The notes: generated by a model not told the origin, from the letters alone. DNA of 64,000 bases from Streptomyces scabichelini (GCF_011045015.1 NZ_JAAKZY010000008.1:40742-104741); one strand, 5' to 3'; positions 33,918-42,155 are shown, counted from the stretch's first letter. A program made the numbers and translations.

Positions 33918-34652
33918 TCAGTCCCAGCCGCCGAGCAGCCCAGCGTTGGCCTGCGCGTGGCAGATGTTGTAGTCGCCGGACGCGTGAGCCTTCTTGGTCT
34001 CGCCGTCGACGGTGACCGAGCAGTTGATGTCCCCGGAGCCCTGGAGCTGCGCCATCACGTTGAAGTACAGCGCATCGTCATTGAGGGGCAGGGTGGCTTC
34101 GAACTTGCCGTTCTTGAAGGTGCCCTTACGGCTGTCGCTGTCCGAGCCATAGGTGATGTCCAGCGGGCCGAGGGCGCCCGCGGGAGCGGTGCCCCACACC
34201 TTGAAGACGACCTTCTGCGGCTCTTCCTTCTTCACTTCGTCGGCCTTCGGCTTGTCGCTGGGCTTGGCTTCGGCGGGCTCCTCCTTCTCCGCCTCAGCGT
34301 CGGCCGCGGTGTCCTCTCCGGCGCCTTCGTCCGCGGCGGTGGGCTCGGAGCTGACCGTGCTGCCCTTGCTGCTGTCGTCGGAGTCGCCACCGAGGGCGGC
34401 ACTGAAGATCCCGATGATGACGAAGAGTGCGAAAACGCCAGCACAGCCCAGACCGATGATCTTCCCTGTGCTGTTCTTCTTCGGGGGCTGCGGCGGTGGG
34501 GTACTCCATCCCGGCTGCGGCTGCGGCTGCGGCTGCTGGTGTGGTGCGCCCCACTGGGTTGGCTGCTGTTGCGGTGTGCCCCATCCGGGCTGCTGTTGTG
34601 GGTGTTGCGGCTGCTGTCCCCATCCGGGCTGCTGCGGGTATTGCTGGCTCAT
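33918..34652 (-). CDS. Gln/Pro-rich membrane protein with extracytoplasmic beta domain
   Basis: 244 residues from ATG (MSQQYPQQPGWG), seven bases after a GGGGGG run; longer starts are unsupported. A cytoplasmic Gln/Pro/Trp/Gly-repeat region (about 1-60) precedes one transmembrane helix (IIGLGCAGVFALFVIIGIFS), an acidic Ser/Glu-rich linker and a C-terminal domain with GPLDITYGSDSDSRKG and a probable disulphide (INCSVTV...NICHA). The last part resembles MmpS-like or DUF4352-type export-associated domains. It forms an operon with the small exported protein. Confidence 0.8.
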   Translation of the reverse strand: MSQQYPQQPGWGQQPQHPQQQPGWGTPQQQPTQWGAPHQQPQPQPQPGWSTPPPQPPKKNSTGKIIGLGCAGVFALFVIIGIFSAALGGDSDDSSKGSTVSSEPTAADEGAGEDTAADAEAEKEEPAEAKPSDKPKADEVKKEEPQKVVFKVWGTAPAGALGPLDITYGSDSDSRKGTFKNGKFEATLPLNDDALYFNVMAQLQGSGDINCSVTVDGETKKAHASGDYNICHAQANAGLLGGWD

Positions 34653-34770
34653 GGTGCCCCCCTTGCTGCGCTGTTTCATGAGATGGGGGACGTTATCTGA
34701 TGTAGGAGATATGTGAAGGTGGTGGGACGGTTCTGTGACCTGATGGGGTCGGGTGCTGGAAAATGGCAAA

Positions 34771-34790
34771 GGCCCGCGCTACAGCGGGCC
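34771..34790 (-). terminator. Hairpin terminator (minus strand)
   Basis: GGCCCGC and GCGGGCC pair around a six-base loop. On the minus strand it is followed by TTTGCCATTTT, and lies downstream of the gene ending at 34887. Confidence 0.7.
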
Positions 34791-34886
34791 TGTTGTTGCC
34801 GGGCATGCCGGATCTGCGGCCTACGGTGAGGCATGATCACGAGGAATGCAACTACGGATGCAGTAAGCGGTGGTGTCCCCAGAGGG

Positions 34887-35537
34887 TCACCGCAGGGCGA
34901 GGTACCAGGCCGGCGCGATGCTTACAACGGTCAGAATGCACAAGGCGATCAGACGCCGGCGCTTCACGACTCGGGACCGATGGATATAGCGGAAGCCCAT
35001 GTCCGGATATCTCGCCGCATGCAGAACGCCTGGCTCCCATACGAGCCTGCCCTGTGAGTCGGTTCGACCTTGGCGAAGATCCCCAGTCGCGCGGCGGCGC
35101 CAACGGCGCCCTTCGGCGTCGGTGAACTCCACGAGGCATTGGTCAGGGTCTGGGTCGCCCCTGCCGACGGTGAGTGTGTCCTCAGCAGACGCACCTGGGT
35201 CTAGTAGCCCGCCGAGTTCGGGACCGTTCAACGGCAGACCGACGTAACTGAGGGACACGTTGGTGAAGGGCTGGCTGCTGCAATTTTTGACGGTCAGCTT
35301 CCAGATCGAGATCGAGGCTTCCAGGCTTGAAGATTGCTGCGTGATCTTCATCTGGAGCATTGATGCGTGCTGGGACGCTTCGCGAAGCTCAGCCTCCCTT
35401 TCACGCTCCTCGATGCGGCGTTCCCGAGCGTCTAATTGTTCTGCATGCCGCCTCTGATGCCTGTGTGCGGCGTACGTCGTTGCCAGTCCCCCAAGGCCGA
35501 TCAGCGCACCGATGACCCCGAACACGACCTCCATCAT
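34887..35537 (-). CDS. Membrane-anchored protein with coiled coil and beta domain
   Basis: 216 residues. An N-terminal transmembrane helix (VVFGVIGALIGLGGLATTYA) is followed by an Arg/Glu-rich coiled coil (residues 25-55), a beta-rich domain with the segment SIWKLTVKNCSSQPFTNVSL, and a second transmembrane helix at the very end (LIALCILTVVSIAPAWYL). Both helices suggest a membrane-tethered loop protein. No known function. Its terminator lies about 100 bases downstream. Confidence 0.7.
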   Translation of the reverse strand: MMEVVFGVIGALIGLGGLATTYAAHRHQRRHAEQLDARERRIEEREREAELREASQHASMLQMKITQQSSSLEASISIWKLTVKNCSSQPFTNVSLSYVGLPLNGPELGGLLDPGASAEDTLTVGRGDPDPDQCLVEFTDAEGRRWRRRATGDLRQGRTDSQGRLVWEPGVLHAARYPDMGFRYIHRSRVVKRRRLIALCILTVVSIAPAWYLALR

Positions 35538-35614
35538 GAAGGAACCGTACGATCACGCACGTCGTGACCGGGCGCGATCGCCAAGACGTCGTCCGGTATG
35601 AGCGCGTTCATGGC

Positions 35615-36097
35615 TCAACTCGGGTCTTGGGAGTTCTGGGTTTGGCTGGGTGGTTCGTGGCGTGCGTGGCTCCGCGGTCCTGGCTGCGCCCGGGCCCGTT
35701 CGGTCCGCCGGGACCGCCGTGAGGAAGCTGGGTCGTCCACGCCCTGTCGATGCTGGCGGGCCATGATGACGGCCGCTACACCTGTCAGGAGGGTGCCTAC
35801 ACCGCTTGTGAGAGCGCCGAGCGCAGTGATCGTGTCGGATGCTGGGCTGGCAGTGGGCGGGGTTGGCGTTGGCGGCGGCTCGACAGGCACACCAGAGCAA
35901 GTACTACAACTGTCGTCCGGTGACGACCAGTTGAGGCCTTCGTTGTAGGCGATCATGCAGAAACCTGCGCTGATCAGTGCTGCACCTATGAGGACTAAGA
36001 GATGGCACGTGCCGTATGGAAGACGGAGCTTCTGCTCCGCAACCATCTTGATTGGCATGTCCAGGCATGCTGCCAGTTTCGGTTGGATGGGGTCCAA
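35615..36097 (-). CDS. Two-helix membrane protein
   Basis: 160 residues, with alternative Met starts at codons 14 and 18; none has a strong ribosome-binding site. Two hydrophobic helices (LLVLIGAALISAGFCMIAYN and ITALGALTSGVGTLLTGVAA) flank a Ser/Pro/Thr-rich loop with two close cysteines (DSCSTCSG). The C-terminus is Arg/Ser/Gln-rich. The overall plan is like that of the neighbouring membrane protein upstream in the island. Function unknown. Confidence 0.6.
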   Translation of the reverse strand: MDPIQPKLAACLDMPIKMVAEQKLRLPYGTCHLLVLIGAALISAGFCMIAYNEGLNWSSPDDSCSTCSGVPVEPPPTPTPPTASPASDTITALGALTSGVGTLLTGVAAVIMARQHRQGVDDPASSRRSRRTERARAQPGPRSHARHEPPSQTQNSQDPS

Positions 36098-36115
36098 TCC
36101 GGGGTGGGGTCACCT

Positions 36116-36508
36116 TTATGTGCTGCGCCGGTATCCGCGACGGTCCGCCATGGCCTTGGTGGCGGTTGCGCCGTACCAGCGGTTCACGCCGTCGGCTGTG
36201 TCGTCCGGCTCTGGCCACCGGCCGCGGGTCAGGTCGGCACGGATCGTCCCTGCCTTGATGCCGATGCCCGCGTCCTCCAGCTGCTGGGCGGTGTAGAGCA
36301 GGCGGGGTTCGAGCTCGACGGCCTGGCGCTCGATGTGGTCCCGTACGAAGTCGGCGACATCCTGGGCGTCGTATTCCTTGTACCGGCCGCGCTTGTCGAC
36401 CGGGTCGGGCCACTCGGGATGCCGCGCCCAGGTCTTCGTCACGGTGTGGATGCTCACCCCATACGTCTCGGTGATCTCGGGGGCGATCAAGCCCGGTCGG
36501 CCTACCAT
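36116..36508 (-). CDS. Excisionase-like DNA-binding protein with two HTH motifs
   Basis: 130 residues from the ATG giving MVGRPGLIAPEITETYGVS, preceded by AAAGGAG at ten bases; a start at 36565 is possible but lacks this site. Two MerR/Xis-like winged helix segments occur: PEITETYGVSIHTVTKTWAR with KEYDAQDVADFVRDH, and LYTAQQLEDAGIGIKAGTIR with GVNRWYGAT. Proteins of this kind are frequent in actinobacterial integrative elements. Its place 130 bases from the right att repeat supports a role in excision or element regulation. Confidence 0.7.
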   Translation of the reverse strand: MVGRPGLIAPEITETYGVSIHTVTKTWARHPEWPDPVDKRGRYKEYDAQDVADFVRDHIERQAVELEPRLLYTAQQLEDAGIGIKAGTIRADLTRGRWPEPDDTADGVNRWYGATATKAMADRRGYRRST

Positions 36509-36546
36509 GGTGGCGAATCTCCTTTGCGGAGTTTTCAACTGGTTCA

Positions 36547-36595
36547 GGGGCCGACGCGCTGTCACCCCCGGCTTGCCGGGGACTGTGTCGGCCCC
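36547..36595. terminator. Long hairpin near right end of island
   Basis: GGGGCCGAC pairs with GTCGGCCCC, enclosing a second inner hairpin (CCCCGGC/GCCGGGG). It lies between the excisionase-like gene and the att repeat, and could end transcription or be part of an attachment-region structure. Confidence 0.55.
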
Positions 36596-36636
36596 TTCCT
36601 TGTGCGCTGTGACAGTCCGCGGGGCGTGGGTTGGAA

Positions 36637-36669
36637 ATTGGTTGTGGGTTCGAGCCCTGCAGGGCCTAC
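36637..36669 (+). repeat. attR-like repeat (tRNA-Lys 3' copy)
   Basis: Copy of the tRNA-Lys 3' end with three mismatches in the T-stem (TCCCAC becomes CCCTGC). There is no tRNA 5' part here. It marks the right end of the island. Confidence 0.75.
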
Positions 36670-36674
36670 CCGAG

Positions 36675-36707
36675 AGCCCCAGCTCAGAGCGGATCTGATC
36701 TGGGGCT
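36675..36707 (+). terminator. Hairpin after attR-like repeat (displaced tRNA terminator?)
   Basis: AGCCCCAG and CTGGGGCT form an 8-bp stem. It begins six bases after the tRNA-Lys-like repeat, where a terminator of the original tRNA gene would be if the island was inserted at the tRNA 3' end. Confidence 0.5.
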
Positions 36708-36748
36708 TCGGTGTGTTTCGGGGCGCCGCGTTGCGTCGCGCGGCCCCT

Positions 36749-37018
36749 TCAGGCGTTCGGTTCGCTCTCTTCGGGCGCGTCGCCGGCCGGCTCCGGCATT
36801 CCGATGACGTACGTCCCCTTCGCGGGCAGAGTGGCGACGAGCCCTCGTTTCCGGAGTTCGACGACGGCGCGACGCACGGTGCCGATGCTCACGCGGTACA
36901 GCTCCGTCATGGCTCGCTCGCCCGGCAGCGCGGCGCCCTGCGGCAGTTTGCCGGACGCGATCTCCGCCGCGATGGCATCGGCGAGTTTCACGTACTCGTA
37001 GCGCGGAAGCTCACTCAT
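36749..37018 (-). CDS. GntR-family winged-helix regulator, DNA-binding domain only
   Basis: 89 residues from ATG (MSELPRYEYVKLADAIAAEI). It consists almost only of the GntR winged helix: KLPQGAALPGERAMTELYRV, SIGTVRRAVVELRKRGLV, ATLPAKGTYVIG. No effector domain follows. Small GntR proteins of this type are common in Streptomyces near mobile elements, but this one lies just outside the right att repeat. It is divergent from two small plus-strand genes, which it may control. Confidence 0.88.
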   Translation of the reverse strand: MSELPRYEYVKLADAIAAEIASGKLPQGAALPGERAMTELYRVSIGTVRRAVVELRKRGLVATLPAKGTYVIGMPEPAGDAPEESEPNA

Positions 37019-37200
37019 GGTTCCACGGTGCCGCAGCCCAACGCGTATCGCAGTGGCCGAACGCGTTCCGACGCGGTGGGACGCAGTAGTGCACAGAGGG
37101 GTGCAGGGGGACGCAGTTCTCGGTATGGTCGATATGACAAGACCCCGGCGAGGTGGCCAGACCTCCCGGGGCACGGCCAACGCTTGTAAGGAGCGTCGAC

Positions 37201-37539
37201 ATGACCGACCTTATCCGCCGCACCCTCGAATGGCTGCGCCTCCTCGTCGCCCCGGGCACGGGCAAACGGCGCCGCCCCCACCGGCAGCCTCACTTCTGCG
37301 TGCACCTCACCGTCGTACGCCGTCCCTCGGCCCCGCCGCGCCTGCCCCGCCACCGCTCTCCGTACGGCCTCGTCACCTCCCTCGACGGCGCCGAGTCCGC
37401 CCTCGTACGCCCCTACCTCACCGCCCACGAACACGAGGCCGCCCTCCAGGAACGCCGTCGCCTCGCGCTCGTTCTCGCCGCCGACTTCGGGATCGACCTC
37501 GACCGGCACCTGATCGGCGCGCAGGAGATGGCCGCCTGA
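37201..37539 (+). CDS. Conserved hypothetical protein, basic
   Basis: 112 residues starting at ATG (MTDLIRRTLEWLRLLVAPGT), with AAGGAG eight bases upstream. An Arg/Pro-rich region (residues 20-60) leads to a helical part with RPYLTAHEHEAALQERRRLA, ending in EMAA. From memory, short proteins with this pattern occur beside GntR regulators in many Streptomyces genomes; function unknown. Its stop overlaps the start of the next gene (TGATG). Confidence 0.75.
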   Translation: MTDLIRRTLEWLRLLVAPGTGKRRRPHRQPHFCVHLTVVRRPSAPPRLPRHRSPYGLVTSLDGAESALVRPYLTAHEHEAALQERRRLALVLAADFGIDLDRHLIGAQEMAA

Positions 37540-37913
37540 TGAAGCACACCACCGACTCCGTGGCGACCTCCAACTTCCCCCGCCTGCTGCCCTGGCCGTC
37601 CCCCGACGGCAAGCCCTACTACCTGATGACGGACAGCGGCGGCGGGTACGTCTCCCGCCTCGCCGACGACCTGGAAGCCGTGCAGCTCGCCATGGGCGCC
37701 GACGTACTCGGCCTCGCCCGCACCGTGCTGGACGACCCGGCGTCGCCGTACACCGAGGTCCGCTACGCCGGCCTCCGGCTCGCCGAGTGCCTGACCGACG
37801 CCCTGCGCGTCGCCGAGTCCCGGGGCCTGCGTCTGCCCGCACCGGACACCGCGGGCGCCGAGGACGCCGTCGGCGTCGAGGAGGCCGAAGCGACCGAACG
37901 CAGTACGGCGTAA
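37539..37913 (+). CDS. Conserved hypothetical protein
   Basis: 124 residues, coupled to the preceding gene. The N-terminal part has WPSPDGKPYYLMTDSGGGYV, followed by a helical section (RLADDLEAVQLAMGADVLGL, RYAGLRLAECLTDALRVAES) and an acidic Ala/Glu tail. No domain recognised. It is probably a partner of the basic protein upstream, since the pair is kept together and opposite a GntR regulator. Confidence 0.75.
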   Translation: MKHTTDSVATSNFPRLLPWPSPDGKPYYLMTDSGGGYVSRLADDLEAVQLAMGADVLGLARTVLDDPASPYTEVRYAGLRLAECLTDALRVAESRGLRLPAPDTAGAEDAVGVEEAEATERSTA

Positions 37914-37930
37914 CCGGCGACCGAGAGCAG

Positions 37931-37962
37931 GGGGCGGCCGTTCACGGGCCGGGGGCCGCCCC
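37931..37962. terminator. Hairpin terminator
   Basis: GGGGCGGCC and GGCCGCCCC form a 9-bp stem 18 bases after the end of the two-gene operon. It lies between converging genes. Confidence 0.65.
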
Positions 37963-38030
37963 GGCGTCCGCTGCGGTGGGCGTCCCTGTGCCGAAGTGGC
38001 CTGACTGCATGGTGAGTGCTGCTCAGCGCA

Positions 38031-39113
38031 TCAGAAGGGCAGGCCCTGCAGGTTCACGCTGATGGTTGGATGAGGCAGGCCGGACAGGTCGTAGATCATG
38101 GTGGTCAGTGGCGAGGTCCGGTCGCCGTCGGGCTGCTGGATGGTGACGGGCACGGAGAGCCGGCGCCATCCCAGCTGTGTGTAGAGCGGGATCAGATCCG
38201 GGCGGCAGAGCAGAACCATCGTCTCGGCGCCGGCCGCTCGTGCGTGCTCGAGTGCCACGCTGATCAGCGTCCGGGCGATGCCCTGGCCTCGATGGGCGGG
38301 GTGCACCAGCACACCGCCCAGCCCGGCGGCCCGGCGCGGCACTCCGTCGAAGGCCACGTCCCGCAACAGCCATCCCGCGGAGCCCACCGGTCGGCCTTGG
38401 GAGACGGCGGTGAGGGTGTGTTGCTTGTCAGCCCACACCAGACCGAGTCCCTTCACCCCGGACGGGTCGGACAGGCCATCGCGGAGTACGGCTTTGTCTT
38501 GCGGAGAAGCGGGGCCCGGCGCATGGAGCAGTTGGAGGTCCGCACCACCGTCGTCCACCGGATGCTCGTCCACCGCATGCTCCGCAGCGGCCGTGGCGGC
38601 GGGGTCGAACCGGTAGCGCAGACAGTGCCGGCCACTGGACTGGACGGTTCCGTCCGCCTGGGCGCCCAGGCGGCGCAGTACCGCGATCGAGGCCGCGTTG
38701 CCGGGCAGGACGAACGCGAAAACGGCGGGGAGGGAGAGGCGGCGAAACGCCAGGTCCAGGCATGCACGGCCCGCCTCGCCGGCGATCCCACGGCCTTGGG
38801 CCCGTGGGTGCACGGCGAAACCGAGGTCGACCCCGTACTGGGCCCGATTGCGCAGTCCCACCCGGCCGAGAAACGCGTGCGTCGCGGCGTCCCTGACCGC
38901 GAAGTCGCCGTAGCCGTGTCTGGTCCAGTGGGCGGCGTGGTCGTCGCACATGGCCTCGGCAGCGGACCGACTGTCCGCCTGGCCGGTCGCCAGCCATCGC
39001 ATGACGCTGTCCTGACTGACCACGGCCTCGAAGAGATCGTCGCTGTCCCCGCGGCGGATCGGCTCCATCACAAGCCTCTGGGTGCGCAGAACGGGTCCAC
39101 TTAACCGGGCCAC
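38031..39113 (-). CDS. Protein with two tandem GNAT acetyltransferase domains
   Basis: 360 residues. The first half (about 1-165) is a RimJ/RimL-type N-acetyltransferase, with LRTQRLVMEPIRRGDSDDLF and the acetyl-CoA loop FAVHPRAQGRGIAGEAGR. The second half (about 200-345) is a different GNAT domain with GGVLVHPAHRGQGIARTLI and the end YTQLGWRRL. Both V-HP-x-RGxG-type loops are intact, so both may be active. GNAT domains usually occur singly in proteins of about 170 residues. Substrates could be protein N-termini or small amines. Confidence 0.88.
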   Translation of the reverse strand: MARLSGPVLRTQRLVMEPIRRGDSDDLFEAVVSQDSVMRWLATGQADSRSAAEAMCDDHAAHWTRHGYGDFAVRDAATHAFLGRVGLRNRAQYGVDLGFAVHPRAQGRGIAGEAGRACLDLAFRRLSLPAVFAFVLPGNAASIAVLRRLGAQADGTVQSSGRHCLRYRFDPAATAAAEHAVDEHPVDDGGADLQLLHAPGPASPQDKAVLRDGLSDPSGVKGLGLVWADKQHTLTAVSQGRPVGSAGWLLRDVAFDGVPRRAAGLGGVLVHPAHRGQGIARTLISVALEHARAAGAETMVLLCRPDLIPLYTQLGWRRLSVPVTIQQPDGDRTSPLTTMIYDLSGLPHPTISVNLQGLPF

Positions 39114-39255
39114 TCAGCAACTCCTCTCGATCAAAGGCTGAAGGAGCGTACCCGGCGACTCTTGGAGCGATGCGGAGGCAATCGCCCGGTCGGCGCGCCT
39201 GGTCGGCGTCGGCGTCCCGCATCGTGACTTGGCCCACAACCGGCGCGGCGATGAT

Positions 39256-39312
39256 CGAAACGTTTGAGTTTCGCTGTGGGGCTGCCTACATTAGCGGTAC
39301 GAAACTGTTTCG
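39256..39312. promoter_or_regulatory. Two TetR-type operator candidates upstream of MFS gene
   Basis: CGAAAC-n6-GTTTCG at 39256-39273 and the compact palindrome CGAAACTGTTTCG at 39300-39312 share the same half-site. The compact form also occurs at 47569-47581 (CGAAACAGTTTCG), ahead of the TetR gene 8 kb away, so that TetR is the likely binder. Confidence 0.7.
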
Positions 39313-39321
39313 GACACAATA

Positions 39322-39555
39322 GTGGTGGCGAGGGCCATGAGGACGACCGACGCGGGGGCCGGGCCCAGCGGCGCGTGGCGCGTCAGGCCGACTCTGGAGC
39401 GGGAGTTGGGCCCGGCTGCGATCCGTCACTGCGATGACGTCATGCGGCGAATGGCGGAACGCGCCGTGCGCCGCGGCGAGCTGCCGCCGGGCGACCCGGC
39501 CATCCCCTTATCGCACCTACGGCAACACCTATCGCATCCCTCGCACCGCGTCTGA
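39322..39555 (+). pseudogene. Possible TetR C-terminal remnant upstream of MFS gene
   Basis: The 77-residue frame contains LERELGPAAIRHCDDVMRRM AERAVRRGELPPGD, similar to the C-terminal region of TetR regulators (a helix followed by RGELPPG-DP). There is no helix-turn-helix and no clear ribosome-binding site. It lies between the operator-like sites and the exporter gene. It may be the residue of a local repressor, or a chance frame. Confidence 0.4.
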
Positions 39556-39600
39556 TCGCCGGGGCGTCCTCGCCCCGCTCGTCGGCCGAGTCGACGCGGA

Positions 39601-39650
39601 GACCTCGTACCACGACGTACCAAGACGTACTACGGCATACCCGACGTACC
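39601..39650. repeat. Decameric GTAC repeats upstream of MFS gene
   Basis: Five successive near-10-bp units end in GTAC or ATAC (as in CACGACGTAC, CAAGACGTAC). The spacing of about one helical turn places them on one DNA face, about 80 bases before the exporter start. They could be regulator contact sites. Confidence 0.5.
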
Positions 39651-39731
39651 ACCACGCGCCGTATGGACACCGTCGTCCCGCGGTGCTGACGCACAACTGA
39701 GCCATCCCAGCCCCATGAGGGGAGTCCCATC

Positions 39732-42155
39732 TTGGAACCCATCCCGGTCGATACCGTCCAGGCCGGGCCGTCCGGCCCGGCCCATGCCCATGCCCCAACA
39801 AAGCACCGATGGTGGGCACTGGCTGTGATCGGCCTCGCCCAGCTCATGGTGGTGCTCGACGCGACGATCGTGAACATCGCGCTGCCGTCCGCCCAGCAGG
39901 ACCTGGGCTTCGACAACAACGGGCGGCAGTGGATCGTCACTGCGTACTCCCTGGCCTTCGGCAGTCTGCTGCTGCTCGGCGGGCGGCTCGCCGACCTCTT
40001 CGGCCGTAAGGCGACCTTCATCATCGGCCTCATCGGCTTCGCCGCCGCCTCGGCGCTGGGCGGCGCGGCCAACGGCTTCACCATGCTGGTCGTCGCACGT
40101 GCGGTGCAGGGCCTGTTCGGCGCGCTGCTCGCTCCGGCGGCGCTCTCCCTGCTCACCACGACGTTCACCGACGCCAAGGAACGCGCCAAGGCGTTCGGCA
40201 TATTCGGCGCCATCGCCGGCTCCGGAGCGGCCGTCGGCCTCGTCCTCGGCGGCCTGCTCACCGAATACCTGGACTGGCGCTGGACGCTGTACGTCAACGA
40301 CGTCATCGCGGTTCCCGCACTGATCGGTGCGATCGTCTTCATCGGCCGCTCCGTCCCGGCCGAGCGGCCGAAACTGGACCTCTTCGGTGCCGTCCTGGTC
40401 TCCGGTGGCCTGTTCGGCATCGTCTACGGCTTCGCCAACGCGGAGACACACGACTGGGACAACTGGATGACCTGGGGCTTCCTCGCCGCAGGTGGCGTCC
40501 TGCTGCTGGCGTTCTTCCTCTGGCAGACCCGTGCGAAGCACCCCGTGCTGCCGCTGCGCGTCCTGGCCGACCGCGACCGCGCCGCCGCTCTGTCGACCAT
40601 CCTCATCTCGTCCGCCGGGATGTTCGGCGTCTTCCTCTTCCTCACGTACTACCTCCAGTCGACGCTGGGCTACTCGCCGGTGAAGAACGGCGTGGCCTTC
40701 CTGCCGATGGTGGCCGCGCTGATGGTGCTGGCGCAGTTGTCCACCAACTGGCTGGTGCCGAAGATCGGACCCAAGATCGTCGTGCCCGTCGGCATGCTGG
40801 TGGCCGCGGGCGGCATGGTCTGGCTGACCCGCCTCGACCTGGACAGCAGTTACGCGGCCCATGTGCTGCCGCCGCTGCTGCTGCTCGGCGCGGGGCTCGG
40901 TGCGTCGATGCCCGCGGCGATGAGCTACGCCACCCTGGGCGTGCAGGCGAGTGACCAGGGCGTGGCCTCGGCGGCGCTCAACACCACCCAGCAGGTGGGC
41001 GGTTCGATCAGCACCGCGCTGCTGAACACCCTGGCCGCCAGCGCCGCCACCGCCTACGCGAAGGACCATCTGACCGACCCGCTGGTCAAGGCGAACGCAG
41101 CGCTGCACAGCTACGAAGTCGCCTACTGGTGGTCGGCCGGCTTCTTCGCCTTCGGCGTGATCGTCACGATGCTGCTGTTCCGCTCCAAGAAGAGCGCGCG
41201 CCTGGCCGCGGCGGATGCCAAGGCCCAGGCAGAGGCCCAGGCGGAGGCCCAGGCGGAGGTCCAGGTCCCGGCCCCGGATACGGATACGGATGCGGCCCTG
41301 GTCGGCACCGAGGCCGTCCGGCAGACGGCCCCCACGGCCACGCTTTCGGCCACCGGTGCCGGTGCCGGTGACACGGGCGGGGGCGATGCGGCTACCGTCC
41401 GCGGACGGGTGCGGGACGGCGCGGGAGCACCCGTACCACGCACCGCGATCACCCTGCTGGACACGGCGGGCCACCAAGTTGCCCGCGCCACCTCCCGTGA
41501 CGACGGCTCGTACGAGGTGGACTGTCCCGCCACCCCCGAGCGCGGCAGCCTGGTCCTCATCGGCTCGGCACCCGGTTACCAGCCACAGGTCGCCACCCTG
41601 ACCGTGAACGGCGCGCCCCTCTCCTACGACCTCGTGATACTCCCCAGCACCGGCGGCCTGGCCGGTACGGTGCGCGGCGAGGACGGCGCTGCCCTGCCCG
41701 GCGCCCTGGTGGTGGCCACCGACCAACGTGGTGAAGTGACGGCCTCCGCCACCGCCGCGAACGACGGCGATTACCGGATCAGCGACCTGCTGCCCGGCGA
41801 CTACACGCTCAGCGTCAGCGCACCCGGCCACCGCCCGGCCGCCGTGTCGGCAACCGTCTCCGCCGAGGGCACCCACTGCGACATCCAGCTTTCTGTCGCG
41901 GCGACTCTGCGGGGGACGGTGCACAACCAGGACGGCCGTGCGCTGGACGACGCCAGGGTCACCTTGGTCGACGCCGCAGGCAACGTCGTCGGGACACGCA
42001 CGACCAGCGTCGACGGGAGCTACTCCTTCACCGACCTCTCCAGCCAGCAGTACAGCGTGATCGCCAGCGGCTACCCGCCGGTTGCCGTACCGATCACACT
42101 GAGCAGCGGCAGCCACGACGGCGTCGACATACTGCTGGGCCACAAAGAGCCGTAG
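39732..42155 (+). CDS. MFS drug exporter (DHA2-like) with three C-terminal carboxypeptidase-regulatory-like domains
   Basis: 807 residues, starting at a TTG behind GGGGAG. Residues about 15-485 form a 14-helix DHA2-type exporter, with LDATIVNIALPSAQQDLGF in helix 1 and motif A GRLADLFGRKATF. A linker of AQAE repeats (487-505) follows. From about residue 553 come three beta-sandwich domains of the CarboxypepD_reg type (VRGRVRDGAGAPVP, LAGTVRGEDGAALPGALV, LRGTVHNQDGRALDDARVT). MFS C-termini normally end in the cytoplasm soon after the last helix. The last domain is nearly the same as that of the MMPL protein in this cluster. CGAAAC-type operators lie about 420-480 bases upstream. Confidence 0.9.
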   Translation: MEPIPVDTVQAGPSGPAHAHAPTKHRWWALAVIGLAQLMVVLDATIVNIALPSAQQDLGFDNNGRQWIVTAYSLAFGSLLLLGGRLADLFGRKATFIIGLIGFAAASALGGAANGFTMLVVARAVQGLFGALLAPAALSLLTTTFTDAKERAKAFGIFGAIAGSGAAVGLVLGGLLTEYLDWRWTLYVNDVIAVPALIGAIVFIGRSVPAERPKLDLFGAVLVSGGLFGIVYGFANAETHDWDNWMTWGFLAAGGVLLLAFFLWQTRAKHPVLPLRVLADRDRAAALSTILISSAGMFGVFLFLTYYLQSTLGYSPVKNGVAFLPMVAALMVLAQLSTNWLVPKIGPKIVVPVGMLVAAGGMVWLTRLDLDSSYAAHVLPPLLLLGAGLGASMPAAMSYATLGVQASDQGVASAALNTTQQVGGSISTALLNTLAASAATAYAKDHLTDPLVKANAALHSYEVAYWWSAGFFAFGVIVTMLLFRSKKSARLAAADAKAQAEAQAEAQAEVQVPAPDTDTDAALVGTEAVRQTAPTATLSATGAGAGDTGGGDAATVRGRVRDGAGAPVPRTAITLLDTAGHQVARATSRDDGSYEVDCPATPERGSLVLIGSAPGYQPQVATLTVNGAPLSYDLVILPSTGGLAGTVRGEDGAALPGALVVATDQRGEVTASATAANDGDYRISDLLPGDYTLSVSAPGHRPAAVSATVSAEGTHCDIQLSVAATLRGTVHNQDGRALDDARVTLVDAAGNVVGTRTTSVDGSYSFTDLSSQQYSVIASGYPPVAVPITLSSGSHDGVDILLGHKEP

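Larger units (their letters stand above)
25401..36669. mobile_element. Putative tRNA-Lys-associated genomic island (11.3 kb)
   Basis: The island starts at the 3' end of tRNA-Lys and ends at an imperfect copy of that 3' end. Inside are a lasso-peptide cluster, a relaxase-like fragment, truncated XRE/flavoprotein genes, an RHS remnant, several small membrane or exported proteins and an excisionase-like protein at the right edge. A terminator-like hairpin that would suit the tRNA lies just outside the right repeat. No integrase gene was found, so the element is probably defective or mobilised in trans. The interpretation rests on the repeat and contents, not on a seen integrase. Confidence 0.6.

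Noticed and set aside
36749..37018. GntR gene considered as part of the island (KorA-like regulator)
   Set aside because: It lies outside the right att-like repeat, so it is treated as flanking chromosome.
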